A stretch of DNA of 64,000 bases from Defluviitaleaceae bacterium (GTDB lineage Bacteria; Bacillota; Clostridia; Lachnospirales; WQUN01). The notes below the pieces were generated by a model. It ran no database searches, had not been told where the DNA came from, and saw only the letters and a program-made list of their open reading frames with translations. This document shows, one piece after another, positions 33,036-40,578 of the stretch (position 1 is the first letter of the stretch; the number at the start of each line of letters is the position of its first letter). Location: positions 1 through 64,000 of the forward strand of contig WQRX01000014.1 of the NCBI GenBank assembly GCA_009786535.1, in the 5' to 3' direction. Both the position numbers and the translations under genes were made by a program.

Positions 33036-33314
33036 TTATAAGTAATTTAAATGGTCACATAGTGCGTTAGCTTCCCAATGAGTAACGCCGTATACGCCTT
33101 CAAGCATAACTTCATATGAGGCTACGATTTTTTGGTGTTCACTGTTTTTTAATTTAAGTTCTGCCATGGTCGCTTCGCTTAATTGATGTCGTTGCAACGT
33201 ACTCACCGCATTGCGAATACGCTGTTGCTCATGACGAGCCACACTCATAGCCGTAGCTATTTCTACTAACGTCGTATTCCCAAGACATTTGTTAATTCCA
33301 GTGTTATTTGCCAT
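33036..33314 (-). CDS. Small early phage protein, unknown (helical)
   Basis: 92 residues from ATG 33314 with AAAGGAGAATGCAGT upstream. Long amphipathic helices (ARHEQQRIRNAVSTLQRHQL, EATMAELKLKNSEHQKIV). The large inverted repeat lies just upstream in its 5' leader. No family recognised. Confidence 0.5.
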   Translation of the reverse strand: MANNTGINKCLGNTTLVEIATAMSVARHEQQRIRNAVSTLQRHQLSEATMAELKLKNSEHQKIVASYEVMLEGVYGVTHWEANALCDHLNYL

Positions 33315-33339
33315 ACTGCATTCTCCTTTCTGGTTATGT

Positions 33340-33438
33340 GGTGGGTAGAGTCGAAAGGCATTGGGCATACCTTTAATGAATAGCGGTGAATGCATCAAAG
33401 CCCGCTAAACAACCCATTGCCTTCCGACTCTACCCACC
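33340..33438. promoter_or_regulatory. Large inverted repeat with 26-bp arms
   Basis: Arm 33340-33365 (GGTGGGTAGAGTCGAAAGGC...) pairs with arm 33413-33438 at 24 of 26 positions; the 47-base loop holds a smaller stem TAGCGG/CCGCTA. In the early transcript it lies between the Ner-like gene and the next gene. No U-run follows, so it is not a simple terminator; RNA processing, stability or a protein site are possible. Confidence 0.7.
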
Positions 33439-33445
33439 GCTTTGT

Positions 33446-33646
33446 TTACGCTGCGTCCGTATCGACGCTGCCAAGTAATTCTTCTATGGTGCAGTTATAT
33501 AATGCGGCAATTTTGGGTAAGAGGTCTGCGCGCGGAAGACTTTTTTCTGTTTCCCACATAGAAATTGTTGTATTTGAAATTCCCAGCCTTTCCCCAGCAA
33601 CGATTTGACTTAACCCAGCGCCCGCTCTAGCTTCCTTAAAAGTCAT
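33446..33646 (-). CDS. Cro/Ner-like XRE regulator
   Basis: 66 residues, almost only an XRE HTH (FKEARAGAGLSQIVAGERLGISNTTISMWETEKSLPRADLLPKIAALYNCTIEELLG). First gene of the early operon, divergent from the repressor, which is where Mu has ner and lambda has cro. It should bind the operators at 33663-33741 and damp both promoters. GGAGGCACG precedes ATG 33646. Confidence 0.85.
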   Translation of the reverse strand: MTFKEARAGAGLSQIVAGERLGISNTTISMWETEKSLPRADLLPKIAALYNCTIEELLGSVDTDAA

Positions 33647-33662
33647 AACGTGCCTCCTCGCA

Positions 33663-33764
33663 TTTCAAGTTATTTGAAACTGCCATGCATTCTATTTGAT
33701 ATAACTTGAAATGTCAATAATTTATTTCAAATTTCTTGAAATATTTTTTTTCCCGTGCTATATT
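33663..33764. promoter_or_regulatory. Prophage lysogeny switch: three operators and two promoters
   Basis: Three 17-bp sites fit TTTCAA-N5-TTGAAA: O1 33663-33679, O2 33695-33711 (TTTGAT variant) and O3 33725-33741, spaced 32 and 30 bases. Early promoter (minus): TTGACA 33717-33712, 17 bases, TAGAAT 33694-33689; O2 is exactly its spacer. Repressor promoter (plus): TTGAAA 33736-33741 inside O3, 17 bases, TATATT 33759-33764. This is a complete lambda-like autoregulated switch. Confidence 0.85.
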
Positions 33765-33788
33765 CCAATTTAATTGGAAGGTGGTTAT

Positions 33789-34403
33789 ATGAATAAAATA
33801 AAAATGTTAAGAAATAAACTGGGGTTAAGTCAGCTTAACCTTGCTGAGAAATTAAATATTTCAAATAGTACGCTGTCATACTGGGAGCGAGGTGTACATG
33901 AACCAGACCAAAAGAGTTTGCGCATTATGTCCAATTTATTCCAAGTAAGCGTAGGTCAACTGCTTGGAATTGAGGATGTGGAGGCTTCGTCGGGCTGTAT
34001 ACGCATACCTGTACTCGGTCATATCCCAGCAGGTGTCCCAATTGAAGCAGTTGAAGAAATTATTGATTATGAAGAAGTCCCACTTGAATGGGGAAGAGGT
34101 GGGCGCGAATATTTTGCGCTTCAAATAAAAGGAAATAATATGTACCCGAAGTATTTAGAAGGTGACATTGTCATTTTCATAAAATCAGAAGATTGTAATA
34201 GCGGTGACGAGTGTGCGGTTATAATAAATGGTGACGATGCAACATTTAAAAAAGTAAATAAAAATTTGAATGGCATTGTATTACAACCACTTAATACAGA
34301 ATTATATGAAGCATCTTTTTATACCAATGAAGAGATACACGAATTGCCTGTTCGCGTAATTGGTATTGCGGAAGAAATTAGACGGAAAACGAAGCGCGTT
34401 TGA
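33789..34403 (+). CDS. Prophage repressor, LexA/CI type with S24 domain lacking the catalytic Ser
   Basis: 204 residues from ATG 33789 with GGAAGGTGG upstream. XRE HTH (residues 4-60, LGLSQLNLAEKLNISNSTLSYWERG) and S24-type C-terminal domain. Cleavage dipeptide Ala81-Gly82 (HIPAGVP) and Lys in DATFKK are present, but the motif usually GDSMYP reads GNNMYP, so the nucleophile is Asn117. Such a protein should bind operators but not self-cleave, which would make induction by the SOS route unlikely. Confidence 0.88.
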   Translation: MNKIKMLRNKLGLSQLNLAEKLNISNSTLSYWERGVHEPDQKSLRIMSNLFQVSVGQLLGIEDVEASSGCIRIPVLGHIPAGVPIEAVEEIIDYEEVPLEWGRGGREYFALQIKGNNMYPKYLEGDIVIFIKSEDCNSGDECAVIINGDDATFKKVNKNLNGIVLQPLNTELYEASFYTNEEIHELPVRVIGIAEEIRRKTKRV

Positions 34404-34730
34404 TTATTTTTAGTTCCGCATTCATTTGCCGCATTTTTCCATATTTTATGCCTGCCGTAAATTTTTAAACGCCAACAAATCCTTATTTAAACAAGACCTT
34501 AAACGATTTTGCCAAAATTTAAACATACATGCAGAAAGTGCGCACATTACGTGTATTTACTACATAGCGCGTCAATTTCATGGCGCATAAAGAGCGGGAA
34601 ATAAAAAAGCCGCAACGCCCGCGGCGCGCGGTATCACGGGATTTAACGGATTTTAACGGTTAAAAATATGTCACGGTTATTTCCAGTTATTTATTCGGTA
34701 TTACACTCATGAAACAGATAATTTGCTGTT
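34404..34730. mobile_element. Probable left end of the Mu-like prophage (no gene)
   Basis: No gene is supported. By analogy with Mu, the left end follows the repressor gene. Four TTAAAC repeats end at 34470, 34492, 34504 and 34524, and TTTAACGG-type repeats lie near 34640-34665; these could be transposase sites. A GCCGC/GCGGC stem before TTTTTT (34605-34628, minus) is terminator-like. The exact end and the target duplication cannot be defined because the right end is gone. Confidence 0.45.
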
Positions 34731-34731
34731 G

Positions 34732-34760
34732 AAATTGTCTATACCATGACATAATTACCG
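34732..34760 (+). promoter_or_regulatory. Promoter of the AlbA_2-domain gene
   Basis: TTGAAA (near 34732) and TAATTA (near 34755) are separated by 17 bases, about 50 bases before ATG 34806. It marks host sequence beyond the prophage end. Confidence 0.4.
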
Positions 34761-34805
34761 CAGGCATTATATCTACTGTGGAAATTCTTGGGGAGGTAGC
34801 AAGAA

Positions 34806-35480
34806 ATGAATTTAGGCAATGAGTCAGAAATAGTAGAAGTTAAAAAGTCAACAAGCCTTCTTAAAAAAGGAATTAAATCAATGGTTGCTATTCTTAACAA
34901 GCATAACGAAGGCACTTTATTTTTTGGCATTAATGATGATGGAGATATTGTTGGCCAAGATATATTCAACAGTACGATTCGTGATATTTCAAAACACATT
35001 AAGGACTATGTGCAACCCATGATATACCCTGAAATTAAGAGGATTCCCATTGAAAATAGCCAAAAAGAGTATATTAGAGTGAGATTTGCGGGAGATTGTC
35101 AACCTTACAGCTATAAAAGTAAATTTTACTTAAGAATCGCTACAAGTGACTCTAAAATGAGCGAAAAAGATATTCGCTATCAAATAAGGCCTATCGAAAA
35201 AAATACTTTTATATATCCTTATGAACATAGATTGACGATAGGCAATTTTGGCATTTACAATATTCATCCTAAAGCGGAAATAGAAAAATTGCTTAAAAAT
35301 TTATGGGAAGAAATTTTTTCTACAGATTTGTTGCCTTTTGAAAGATGTTTAACAATCGGTAATGAAATAAGTTTAAGTATAGAGTATCTAGTAACGGTTA
35401 AGGATTATTTATCATCTTCAGAAAAGTACTTCTTAAGCCTATTTCTAAGTAACTACAATACAAAAATTGTTGCAGAATGA
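34806..35480 (+). CDS. Schlafen/AlbA_2 DNA-binding domain protein
   Basis: 224 residues, ATG with GGGGAGG upstream. The first ~130 residues match AlbA_2: ESEIVEVKKSTSLLKKGIKSMVAIL, then GTLFFGINDDGDIVGQDI and FYLRIATSDSKMS. The rest (RPIEKNTFIYPYEH..) is a short extra domain. Relatives of this fold act as regulators or nucleases (Schlafen-like) and are common in defence islands. It is shorter than the two-domain forms, which often add a winged helix. Confidence 0.75.
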   Translation: MNLGNESEIVEVKKSTSLLKKGIKSMVAILNKHNEGTLFFGINDDGDIVGQDIFNSTIRDISKHIKDYVQPMIYPEIKRIPIENSQKEYIRVRFAGDCQPYSYKSKFYLRIATSDSKMSEKDIRYQIRPIEKNTFIYPYEHRLTIGNFGIYNIHPKAEIEKLLKNLWEEIFSTDLLPFERCLTIGNEISLSIEYLVTVKDYLSSSEKYFLSLFLSNYNTKIVAE

Positions 35481-35497
35481 TTTAATGAATTGCCTAT

Positions 35498-35965
35498 GTT
35501 AGTATCAATTACAAATAAGGAAGGCATACGAAAAATTCAACATCTTTTTGAAATATACCCCCATCTGCTTAATGGTATGGAAATTGTCCCAGAATCTTGA
35601 ACGCTTAAATAATTCTAAGCCGCATACGCTTATCATGAAAATGGACGCTTTGCAATTGAATGCGTCTGGCTATGATGAGTGTAGTATTAAGTGGCGATTT
35701 GAGGTTAAATGAGCCTAAATGACGAAAATATGCAAGCAAACATCTAAACGAAACCGACAGATTAAAACTCTTGGATGTGCTAAGAATGTGCGATGTTCTT
35801 GAAAGATATGTAGATGGCAAAATTGATGAAAAAGTCAATGAGAGCTTGAGTGAAGTTGCCAAAAATCAACTAAGGGATAAATTTCCGCTTGATTTGATTG
35901 TGCGCCACACAGGGCTTGACATTAAAACCGTTAAGCGGTTAAAGGCAGAAGTTGACCGCGAATGA
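35498..35965 (+). pseudogene. Gene fragments, last part like an Rpn/PD-(D/E)XK nuclease tail
   Basis: Short interrupted frames follow the AlbA_2 gene. The clearest, at 35771-35965, encodes 64 residues (MCDVLERYVDGKIDEKVNESL..DLIVRHTGLDIKTVKRLKAE), resembling the C-terminal region after the nuclease domain in recombination-promoting nuclease/transposase-like proteins. Stops and shifts at 35600-35770 remove the nuclease part. Identity is tentative. Confidence 0.4.
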
Positions 35966-35986
35966 TTTTATATCCTTTAATAATCC

Positions 35987-36082
35987 CCAATGAATTATTT
36001 TTGTGGTTTCTTGCACACGGCGATTAGGACTTAGACCGACGGCAACGATAACTACAATAAATGATATAGTCGTGGTTACTTC
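35987..36082. repeat. Structured 90-bp repeat, copy A
   Basis: About 78 percent of positions match copy B at 38343 (shared: GAATTAT, TTTCTTGCA.ACGG, AGACCGACGGCAA, GATAAC.ACAATAAATGAT, GTCGTGG). The ends TTATTTTTGTGGTT and AACTACAATAA can pair, and CGAC/GTCG can too. A plus-strand terminator follows at 36137, so it may be transcribed as a small RNA. Confidence 0.65.
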
Positions 36083-36136
36083 TGGTCTTGCCTCATCTCC
36101 GTAAGGAATTTCCTCGACTTAAATGTTGAGGGTGGA

Positions 36137-36163
36137 AAAGTCCAGTGATTTTGGGCTTTTTTT
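36137..36163 (+). terminator. Intrinsic terminator after repeat copy A
   Basis: AAAGTCC and GGGCTTT (one T-G pair) enclose AGTGATTTT and are followed by TTTT. No protein gene ends just before it, which supports a short transcript over 35966-36163. The rest of 36164-36501 has no gene; it contains TTGTGGAA/TTCCACAA and GTAATC/GATTAC inverted repeats. Confidence 0.6.
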
Positions 36164-36501
36164 GCATAGAATTTGTTGTGGAAACTGTAATCGGTGGTGT
36201 GCAACGAAGTTGGTATTCACAAAACTACAGAAAAAATTGTGATTACCATCTTGCTAGCTACCTCATCTAGCGGATTGGTCGACTTCCACAATTTTCACAG
36301 CTTAGCGACTATAGCTTACTCGCTATCATATTTTTCGGTCAAGTCAATTCCAAGAATTTTATAGGATTGCATTTTATGTCATAGCTTCATAGCAAGCAGT
36401 CATACAAAATTGAATTTCGCAAGAAATTGAGCAATTATTTCAATCTTGCATTGACATCGCAAATAACATTTGATAAACTAAGAAAAAAGGAGGTTCTTGC
36501 A

Positions 36502-37452
36502 ATGATTAAAAGCGCAGACATACAAGAATGTGTGCTAGAACTGCTTTCCGACGGAAACCCCTACAGTGTTCAGGATATAAAAACACACTTAGCCGAAATT
36601 GGTATGGATGAATATTCCGAAGGGCAATTTGCCGGCTCAATGAACACACTGCAACGAAATGGAAAAATCATAAAGACAGAACGTGGAATTTATTCTTTAA
36701 GCCAAACAGATGAGGAGAAAAAAAATATGAGAACCTGCTTCGTTGTTTCCCCTATTGGTAATGAAAAGAGTGAAATAAGGAAAAAAGCAGACCAGCTGTT
36801 TAAGCATATTATTGTACCCGTTTGTAAGAGCTGTGGTTTCGTAGCGGAACGAGTTGACCAAATGAATGATGCAGATTCAATTACTCAAAAAATCCTGGAT
36901 AGACTGGAAAGCGCAGATTTAGTAATCGCGGACATTACAGGTCATAATCCAAATATATTTTATGAAATGGGATTTAGGAAACGAACAAATAAGCCAATAA
37001 TTCATCTGAGAAAGCAAGGTGAAAACTTGCCGTTCGATATAGCAGCTATACGAACTCTGGATTATGACTTAACAGATTTGGACAATGTTGATTTGATAAA
37101 AGATAAGTTAGAGAAAACAGTAAAATCTTTCTCTTACTTGCCTCAAGATGAAATGACTGAAGATTTTAAAACCCCTGCTCCAGACAGTGATACACCTTCA
37201 ATGTTGTCAATCCTATACCAGATATTGGACACAATTTCAGACATTCAGGATGATATAAAAAGCAATAATATCAATATGCTGGAAACAGTTATAAAAACAT
37301 TGCAAGACAGACAACCTCAAATGTCTACGCAAGATGCAATTATGGCTCAATTACTTCCATCAATGCTTGAAAAGCCTAAAATGTTTGAGCAACTTATGAA
37401 ATTGAGCGATAAGCTCCCAACACAACAAGGTGGCAAAAACATAAGAAAATAA
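36502..37452 (+). CDS. Winged-helix plus deoxyribosyltransferase-like domain protein (candidate defence effector)
   Basis: 316 residues from ATG 36502, with AAAAAAGGAGG upstream. Residues ~5-68 are a winged helix (VQDIKTHLAEIGMDEYSEGQF..). Residues ~77-180 form a nucleoside 2-deoxyribosyltransferase/TIR-like fold: TCFVVSPIGNEKSEIR, ADLVIADITGHNPNIFYEMG (Glu155 in the catalytic position) and PIIHLRK. The C-terminal third is helical (ILYQILDTISDIQDDI). Relatives are predicted nucleotide or NAD cleaving sensors in defence islands. Role here is inference. Confidence 0.7.
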   Translation: MIKSADIQECVLELLSDGNPYSVQDIKTHLAEIGMDEYSEGQFAGSMNTLQRNGKIIKTERGIYSLSQTDEEKKNMRTCFVVSPIGNEKSEIRKKADQLFKHIIVPVCKSCGFVAERVDQMNDADSITQKILDRLESADLVIADITGHNPNIFYEMGFRKRTNKPIIHLRKQGENLPFDIAAIRTLDYDLTDLDNVDLIKDKLEKTVKSFSYLPQDEMTEDFKTPAPDSDTPSMLSILYQILDTISDIQDDIKSNNINMLETVIKTLQDRQPQMSTQDAIMAQLLPSMLEKPKMFEQLMKLSDKLPTQQGGKNIRK

Positions 37453-37595
37453 ACGAGTATAAATGGCAGGTCAAGCAATACGGTTGCTATTTACATTGAC
37501 TACTTTGCAATGATAGCGAACGAACACTAGCCTTGTTGAGATTAATTTTTTTAGTATGATACGTCCAGACAAATTCAGTGTTAGGATGTATCAAT

Positions 37596-37865
37596 ATGTA
37601 TGAACTGCTAAGCTCTCCAAAAATATTTTCTAAAGCAGAAATAGACCAAGAATTTAATGGCAAATGGGTATATATTGTAAAAGCTAAGTTCACACCAAAT
37701 GATATGCTGATTGAAGGTATGCCTGTTGTGACTGGTGATGCTCCCTTTGATGGTGTGGATGATGGGATTTACAATCAATTTGATGAGGATGAGTACGAAG
37801 AAACTTGCTCGTACACCTTATTGAAGCAACCAAACCTAATAAGTTCCGTATATAACGTGAAGTAA
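37596..37865 (+). CDS. Small acidic protein paired with a retropepsin-like gene
   Basis: 89 residues from ATG 37596 (MYELLSSPKIFSKAEIDQ); an earlier ATG at 37578 has no ribosome site. FNGKWVYIVKAKF and PFDGVDDGIYNQFDEDEYEE are notable. I know the same order, small protein then retropepsin-like protein, from other clostridial genomes. Function unknown. Confidence 0.6.
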   Translation: MYELLSSPKIFSKAEIDQEFNGKWVYIVKAKFTPNDMLIEGMPVVTGDAPFDGVDDGIYNQFDEDEYEETCSYTLLKQPNLISSVYNVK

Positions 37866-37869
37866 ACCT

Positions 37870-38356
37870 GTGAATATATCTTTCCAAGAAAATGCATTTG
37901 CCGTGCTTCGTCGCGAAGGCGGACGTTTATATATGTTCGTTCGGGCTTTCTACGAGGGAAGCCCAAACAAGGGTAGGCAATTAAACCTTATACTTGACAC
38001 TGGAGCTTACATGACAGTGCTTTCAAGGAAAACTGCCATACGTTGCGGGTACGACAAATTGCCATCAACAGAAGTCACATCAACGGTTTTGGTGGCAACG
38101 GTGAATTAGCTGATGCTGTACGCATACCAGGGTTGCGAATACTGGATAAACTTGTAACAGATGTGACCAGTTCTAATACCACATCGCAAGGACTTAACGC
38201 AAGAAGTATCAGGGCTAAATGTTTTGGAATATTTCAATTACTATGTAGACACAGAGAATACTCGGCTTTAGTATGAAGTTAAACTCAAAACCTACTCCAT
38301 ATGACCCAATGATAGCTTGTGGAAAATTTTTTACCGTAAACCCGAATGAATTATAG
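37870..38356 (+). pseudogene. Retropepsin-like aspartic protease, disrupted
   Basis: GTG 37870 opens a frame with FAVLRREGGRLYMFVRAFY and the active-site LILDTGAYMTVLSRKTAIRCGY. After KLPSTEV the frame shifts to HINGFGGNGELADAVRIPGL, shifts again to PVLIPHRKDLTQEVSGLNVL and YYVDTENTRL, meets a TAG, and continues as KPTPYDPMIACGKFFTVNPNEL. At least two frameshifts and a stop show decay. The end of the gene overlaps repeat copy B. Confidence 0.75.
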
Positions 38357-38433
38357 TTGTGATTTCTTGCATACGGTGGCTAGGCTAGACCGACGGCAAA
38401 GATAACCACAATAAATGATGAGGTCGTGGAAGT
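38343..38433. repeat. Structured 90-bp repeat, copy B
   Basis: Second copy of the element at 35987. The pairing ends read TTATAGTTGTGATT and AACCACAATAA, and a CGGT/ACCG stem is better than in copy A. Together the two copies flank the effector and retropepsin genes (36.1-38.3 kb). Confidence 0.65.
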
Positions 38434-38708
38434 TTCGTGCGTCGTCTAAGCAAATAATTGAATATGCGAATAGTTTAACGGGAAATACAGAGGATATTTC
38501 ACGGTATTATTACAACGGTGAACTTGAGATTTACGATTTCAAGAATGAGGTGGCAGAAGCGAAATACGTAAAAGCTACCATTGAACGAATTACGAATAAT
38601 GGTCATGCAGATATTGAAGGCAATATGACCTACGAAAGAATTGCTGTAATTGCACGAAGCAAGTATTTACTTGCTATAATTTGCATATATGTCAATAGGC
38701 GCATTTAA
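38415..38708 (+). pseudogene. Unknown gene fragment
   Basis: A 97-codon frame whose first codons lie inside repeat copy B, so its own start is missing. The segment IIEYANSLTGNTEDISRYYYNGELEIYDFKNEVAEAKYV looks like real protein, while the end (ARSKYLLAIICIYVNRRI) is irregular. No ribosome site, no recognised family. Confidence 0.35.
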
Positions 38709-38809
38709 TTTACGGATTGTGATTTTTCGATGTATTATACCAGTGTCAAAGTAAAATCATGTATTTTAACACAAAACCAACTATGTGAACACGAAAGGCG
38801 GCGATATAA

Positions 38810-39001
38810 ATGAAATGTTTTTTTTGTGACGGCACATTGGAAAATGGCGTAACCACGCATGTTACAGATATTGGCACACGTGCTGCAGAAGTTTCCTATG
38901 ACGGCGCGGTGTATAAAAAACTGGAGGCGATGGTAAACGCACATCGCAATTCGCTTACGGAACTGGAAATTGTAAATTTTAACGAGAAAAACGCCGCATG
39001 A
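38810..39001 (+). CDS. YgiT-type zinc-finger protein with internal deletion
   Basis: 63 residues starting MKCFFCDGTLENGVTTHVTD, the YgiT/MqsA-like N-terminal zinc knuckle, and ending ELEIVNFNEKNAA as in the family. The middle segment that normally carries the second CxxC is missing, so GTRAAEVSYDG follows directly. It has one CxxC only. ATG 38810 has AAAGGCGGCGATATAA upstream; the stop overlaps the methyltransferase start (ATGA). Confidence 0.55.
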   Translation: MKCFFCDGTLENGVTTHVTDIGTRAAEVSYDGAVYKKLEAMVNAHRNSLTELEIVNFNEKNAA

Positions 39002-39876
39002 CACATACAATAGAACTCGCCCAAGGGTGGCGCGATTATACCCTTATCGACTCGGGTAACGGCGAAAAGCTTGAACGCTGGGGCAACGTAACCGTGATTA
39101 GGCCCGACCCGCAAGCCATTTGGCCGCGCAGTAAAGACGTGGATTGGCACGCCGATATGCTGTACCACCGCAGCAAATCGGGGGGTGGGCATTGGGAAAT
39201 GCTGCGCGGCGGCATACCCGCAGCGTGGGAAATAGGGTACGATAATTTGCGCTTTCACATACGCCCAACGGGTTTTAAGCACATGGGGCTTTTCCCCGAG
39301 CAGGCGGTAAACTGGCGCTGGATGCAGGATAAAATACGCAGCGCAATGAACGCAAAGCCGTCGGTGAAGGTGCTAAACCTCTTCGCCTACACGGGGGGTG
39401 CGTCTGTTGCGTGTTTGCGTGCGGGCGCACAGGTGACGCATATCGACGCCGCCAAGGGCATGAACCAATGGGCGCGGGATAATGCCGCCCTATCGGGCTT
39501 GGGGAATGCGCCCTTCCGCGTATTGACCGACGATGTAATGAAGTTTGTTGCCCGCGAAATACGGCGCGGCAACCGCTACGATGCCATCGTAATGGACCCG
39601 CCCGTTTTTGGGCGCGGTCCAAATAACGAGATGTGGAAGCTGGAAGAAAAATTATTTGAACTGGTAACAAATTGTTATCGGCTGCTTTCCGATAATCCCC
39701 TGTTTATGCTGATAAACGCCTACACGGCGGGGTATTCGCCCGCCGTGTACGGCAACGTTTTTTCCGCCGTTATCCCGCCCGCCCGTGGGGAAATTACCAC
39801 GGGCGAGGTAGGGCTGCAGGCGCAAAGCGGTCCTATACTGCCGTGCGGTATGTATGCACGGGTACAGTTTGCGTAG
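38998..39876 (+). CDS. Class I SAM-dependent methyltransferase (COG1092/RlmI-like)
   Basis: 292 residues. N-terminal domain binds substrate (WGNVTVIRPDPQAIWP); the methyltransferase core shows NLFAYTGGASVACLRAGA with the SAM loop, HIDAAKGMNQWARDN and DAIVMDPPVFGRG (catalytic-type DPP). These are rRNA or tRNA methyltransferases of the large-subunit m5C family; the exact base cannot be read. Coupled to the preceding gene by ATGA. Its end overlaps the converging DUF6514 gene by 44 bases. Confidence 0.85.
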   Translation: MTHTIELAQGWRDYTLIDSGNGEKLERWGNVTVIRPDPQAIWPRSKDVDWHADMLYHRSKSGGGHWEMLRGGIPAAWEIGYDNLRFHIRPTGFKHMGLFPEQAVNWRWMQDKIRSAMNAKPSVKVLNLFAYTGGASVACLRAGAQVTHIDAAKGMNQWARDNAALSGLGNAPFRVLTDDVMKFVAREIRRGNRYDAIVMDPPVFGRGPNNEMWKLEEKLFELVTNCYRLLSDNPLFMLINAYTAGYSPAVYGNVFSAVIPPARGEITTGEVGLQAQSGPILPCGMYARVQFA

Positions 39877-40174
39877 GCGGGGTGTACGCCAAATTACACT
39901 GGTAATATTCGTCCGCCATTTCCGTTAACACGCAGGGGGGGACGGTCCCCTTCGCAAAAGCCATTGCCATGTGCATGGCTTCTTTTTTTGAATCGGTAAG
40001 CCCGTAGGTTTCCGCTTTTTCAAGCAACACGCCGTCGCGGCTTAGCTTATCTACCCGCAGGGCGTATACGTCCCCTTCGCGGGTAGATATAGACTGCAAA
40101 TAATACACAAGCACCCATTGTGTGCCGTTTTCCTGCTGAATGGTTACCTCGGTGATACGCTCTGTTGTACGCAT
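39833..40174 (-). CDS. DUF6514 family protein
   Basis: 113 residues, ATG 40174 with AAAGGAGCG upstream. N-terminal beta part (VLVYYLQSISTREGDVYALRVDK), then YGLTDSKKEAMHMAMAFAKGTVPPCVLTEMADEYY, the pattern of DUF6514, known from Clostridia only. Function unknown. Converges on the methyltransferase gene. Confidence 0.7.
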   Translation of the reverse strand: MRTTERITEVTIQQENGTQWVLVYYLQSISTREGDVYALRVDKLSRDGVLLEKAETYGLTDSKKEAMHMAMAFAKGTVPPCVLTEMADEYYQCNLAYTPPTQTVPVHTYRTAV

Positions 40175-40260
40175 GTGAATCGCTCCTTTTCGGTTGCTTC
40201 TTGCTACGCAAATTATATACTATTAGCGGGCGCAAGCAACGTTCAAAAAGGCGCATGATT

Positions 40261-40282
40261 CGCTATTTGTGGACAAATAGCG
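40261..40282. promoter_or_regulatory. Perfect 10-bp inverted repeat
   Basis: CGCTATTTGT, GG, ACAAATAGCG: 22 bases with a 2-base centre, 90 bases upstream of the DUF6514 start. It may be an operator. No U-run adjoins it. Confidence 0.5.
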
Positions 40283-40309
40283 GGAAATTTATACACTATC
40301 CGATTCTTA

Positions 40310-40349
40310 TTGAGGCTTTTTGAGGCGGTTTGAGGCGAATTGAGGCGTT
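40310..40349. repeat. Four tandem decamers TTGAGGCNNN
   Basis: TTGAGGCTTT, TTGAGGCGGT, TTGAGGCGAA and TTGAGGCGTT follow without gap. A 10-base period places each copy on the same face of the helix, as expected for a stacked regulator site. It lies in the 400-base gap between DUF6514 and the PadR gene. Confidence 0.6.
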
Positions 40350-40514
40350 TCAACATGTAAGACGTGTAAAGGGAGGTAGTCTTGCAAAAAATAAGACCGC
40401 GGAACTCCGTCTTATCATAGTGAATACAAACCTTTTTGCAGGGTGTGGGACGGAGCCCCACGGTTTTTTACTCTGTCTTCAGGAAGCATTCGAAGTTTTC
40501 AAAAGCTCGCGTTC

Positions 40515-40544
40515 TTGACTCAAAACACTAACATATGCTATAGT
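40515..40544 (+). promoter_or_regulatory. Promoter of the padR operon
   Basis: TTGACT at 40515, 18 bases, TATAGT at 40539. The palindromic CTATAGTATAAATATAG overlaps the -10 and could be the autoregulatory site. ATG-type start (GTG) follows at 40579. Confidence 0.55.
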
Positions 40545-40578
40545 ATAAATATAGACTATGAAAAAAGGGAGTATATAG

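Noticed and set aside
36000-36330. Retron msr/msd or group II intron RNA
   Set aside because: No reverse transcriptase gene nearby and no recognisable domain V or priming sequence.
36427-36501. Upstream TTG start for the effector gene
   Set aside because: No ribosome site; ATG 36502 follows GGAGG at good spacing.
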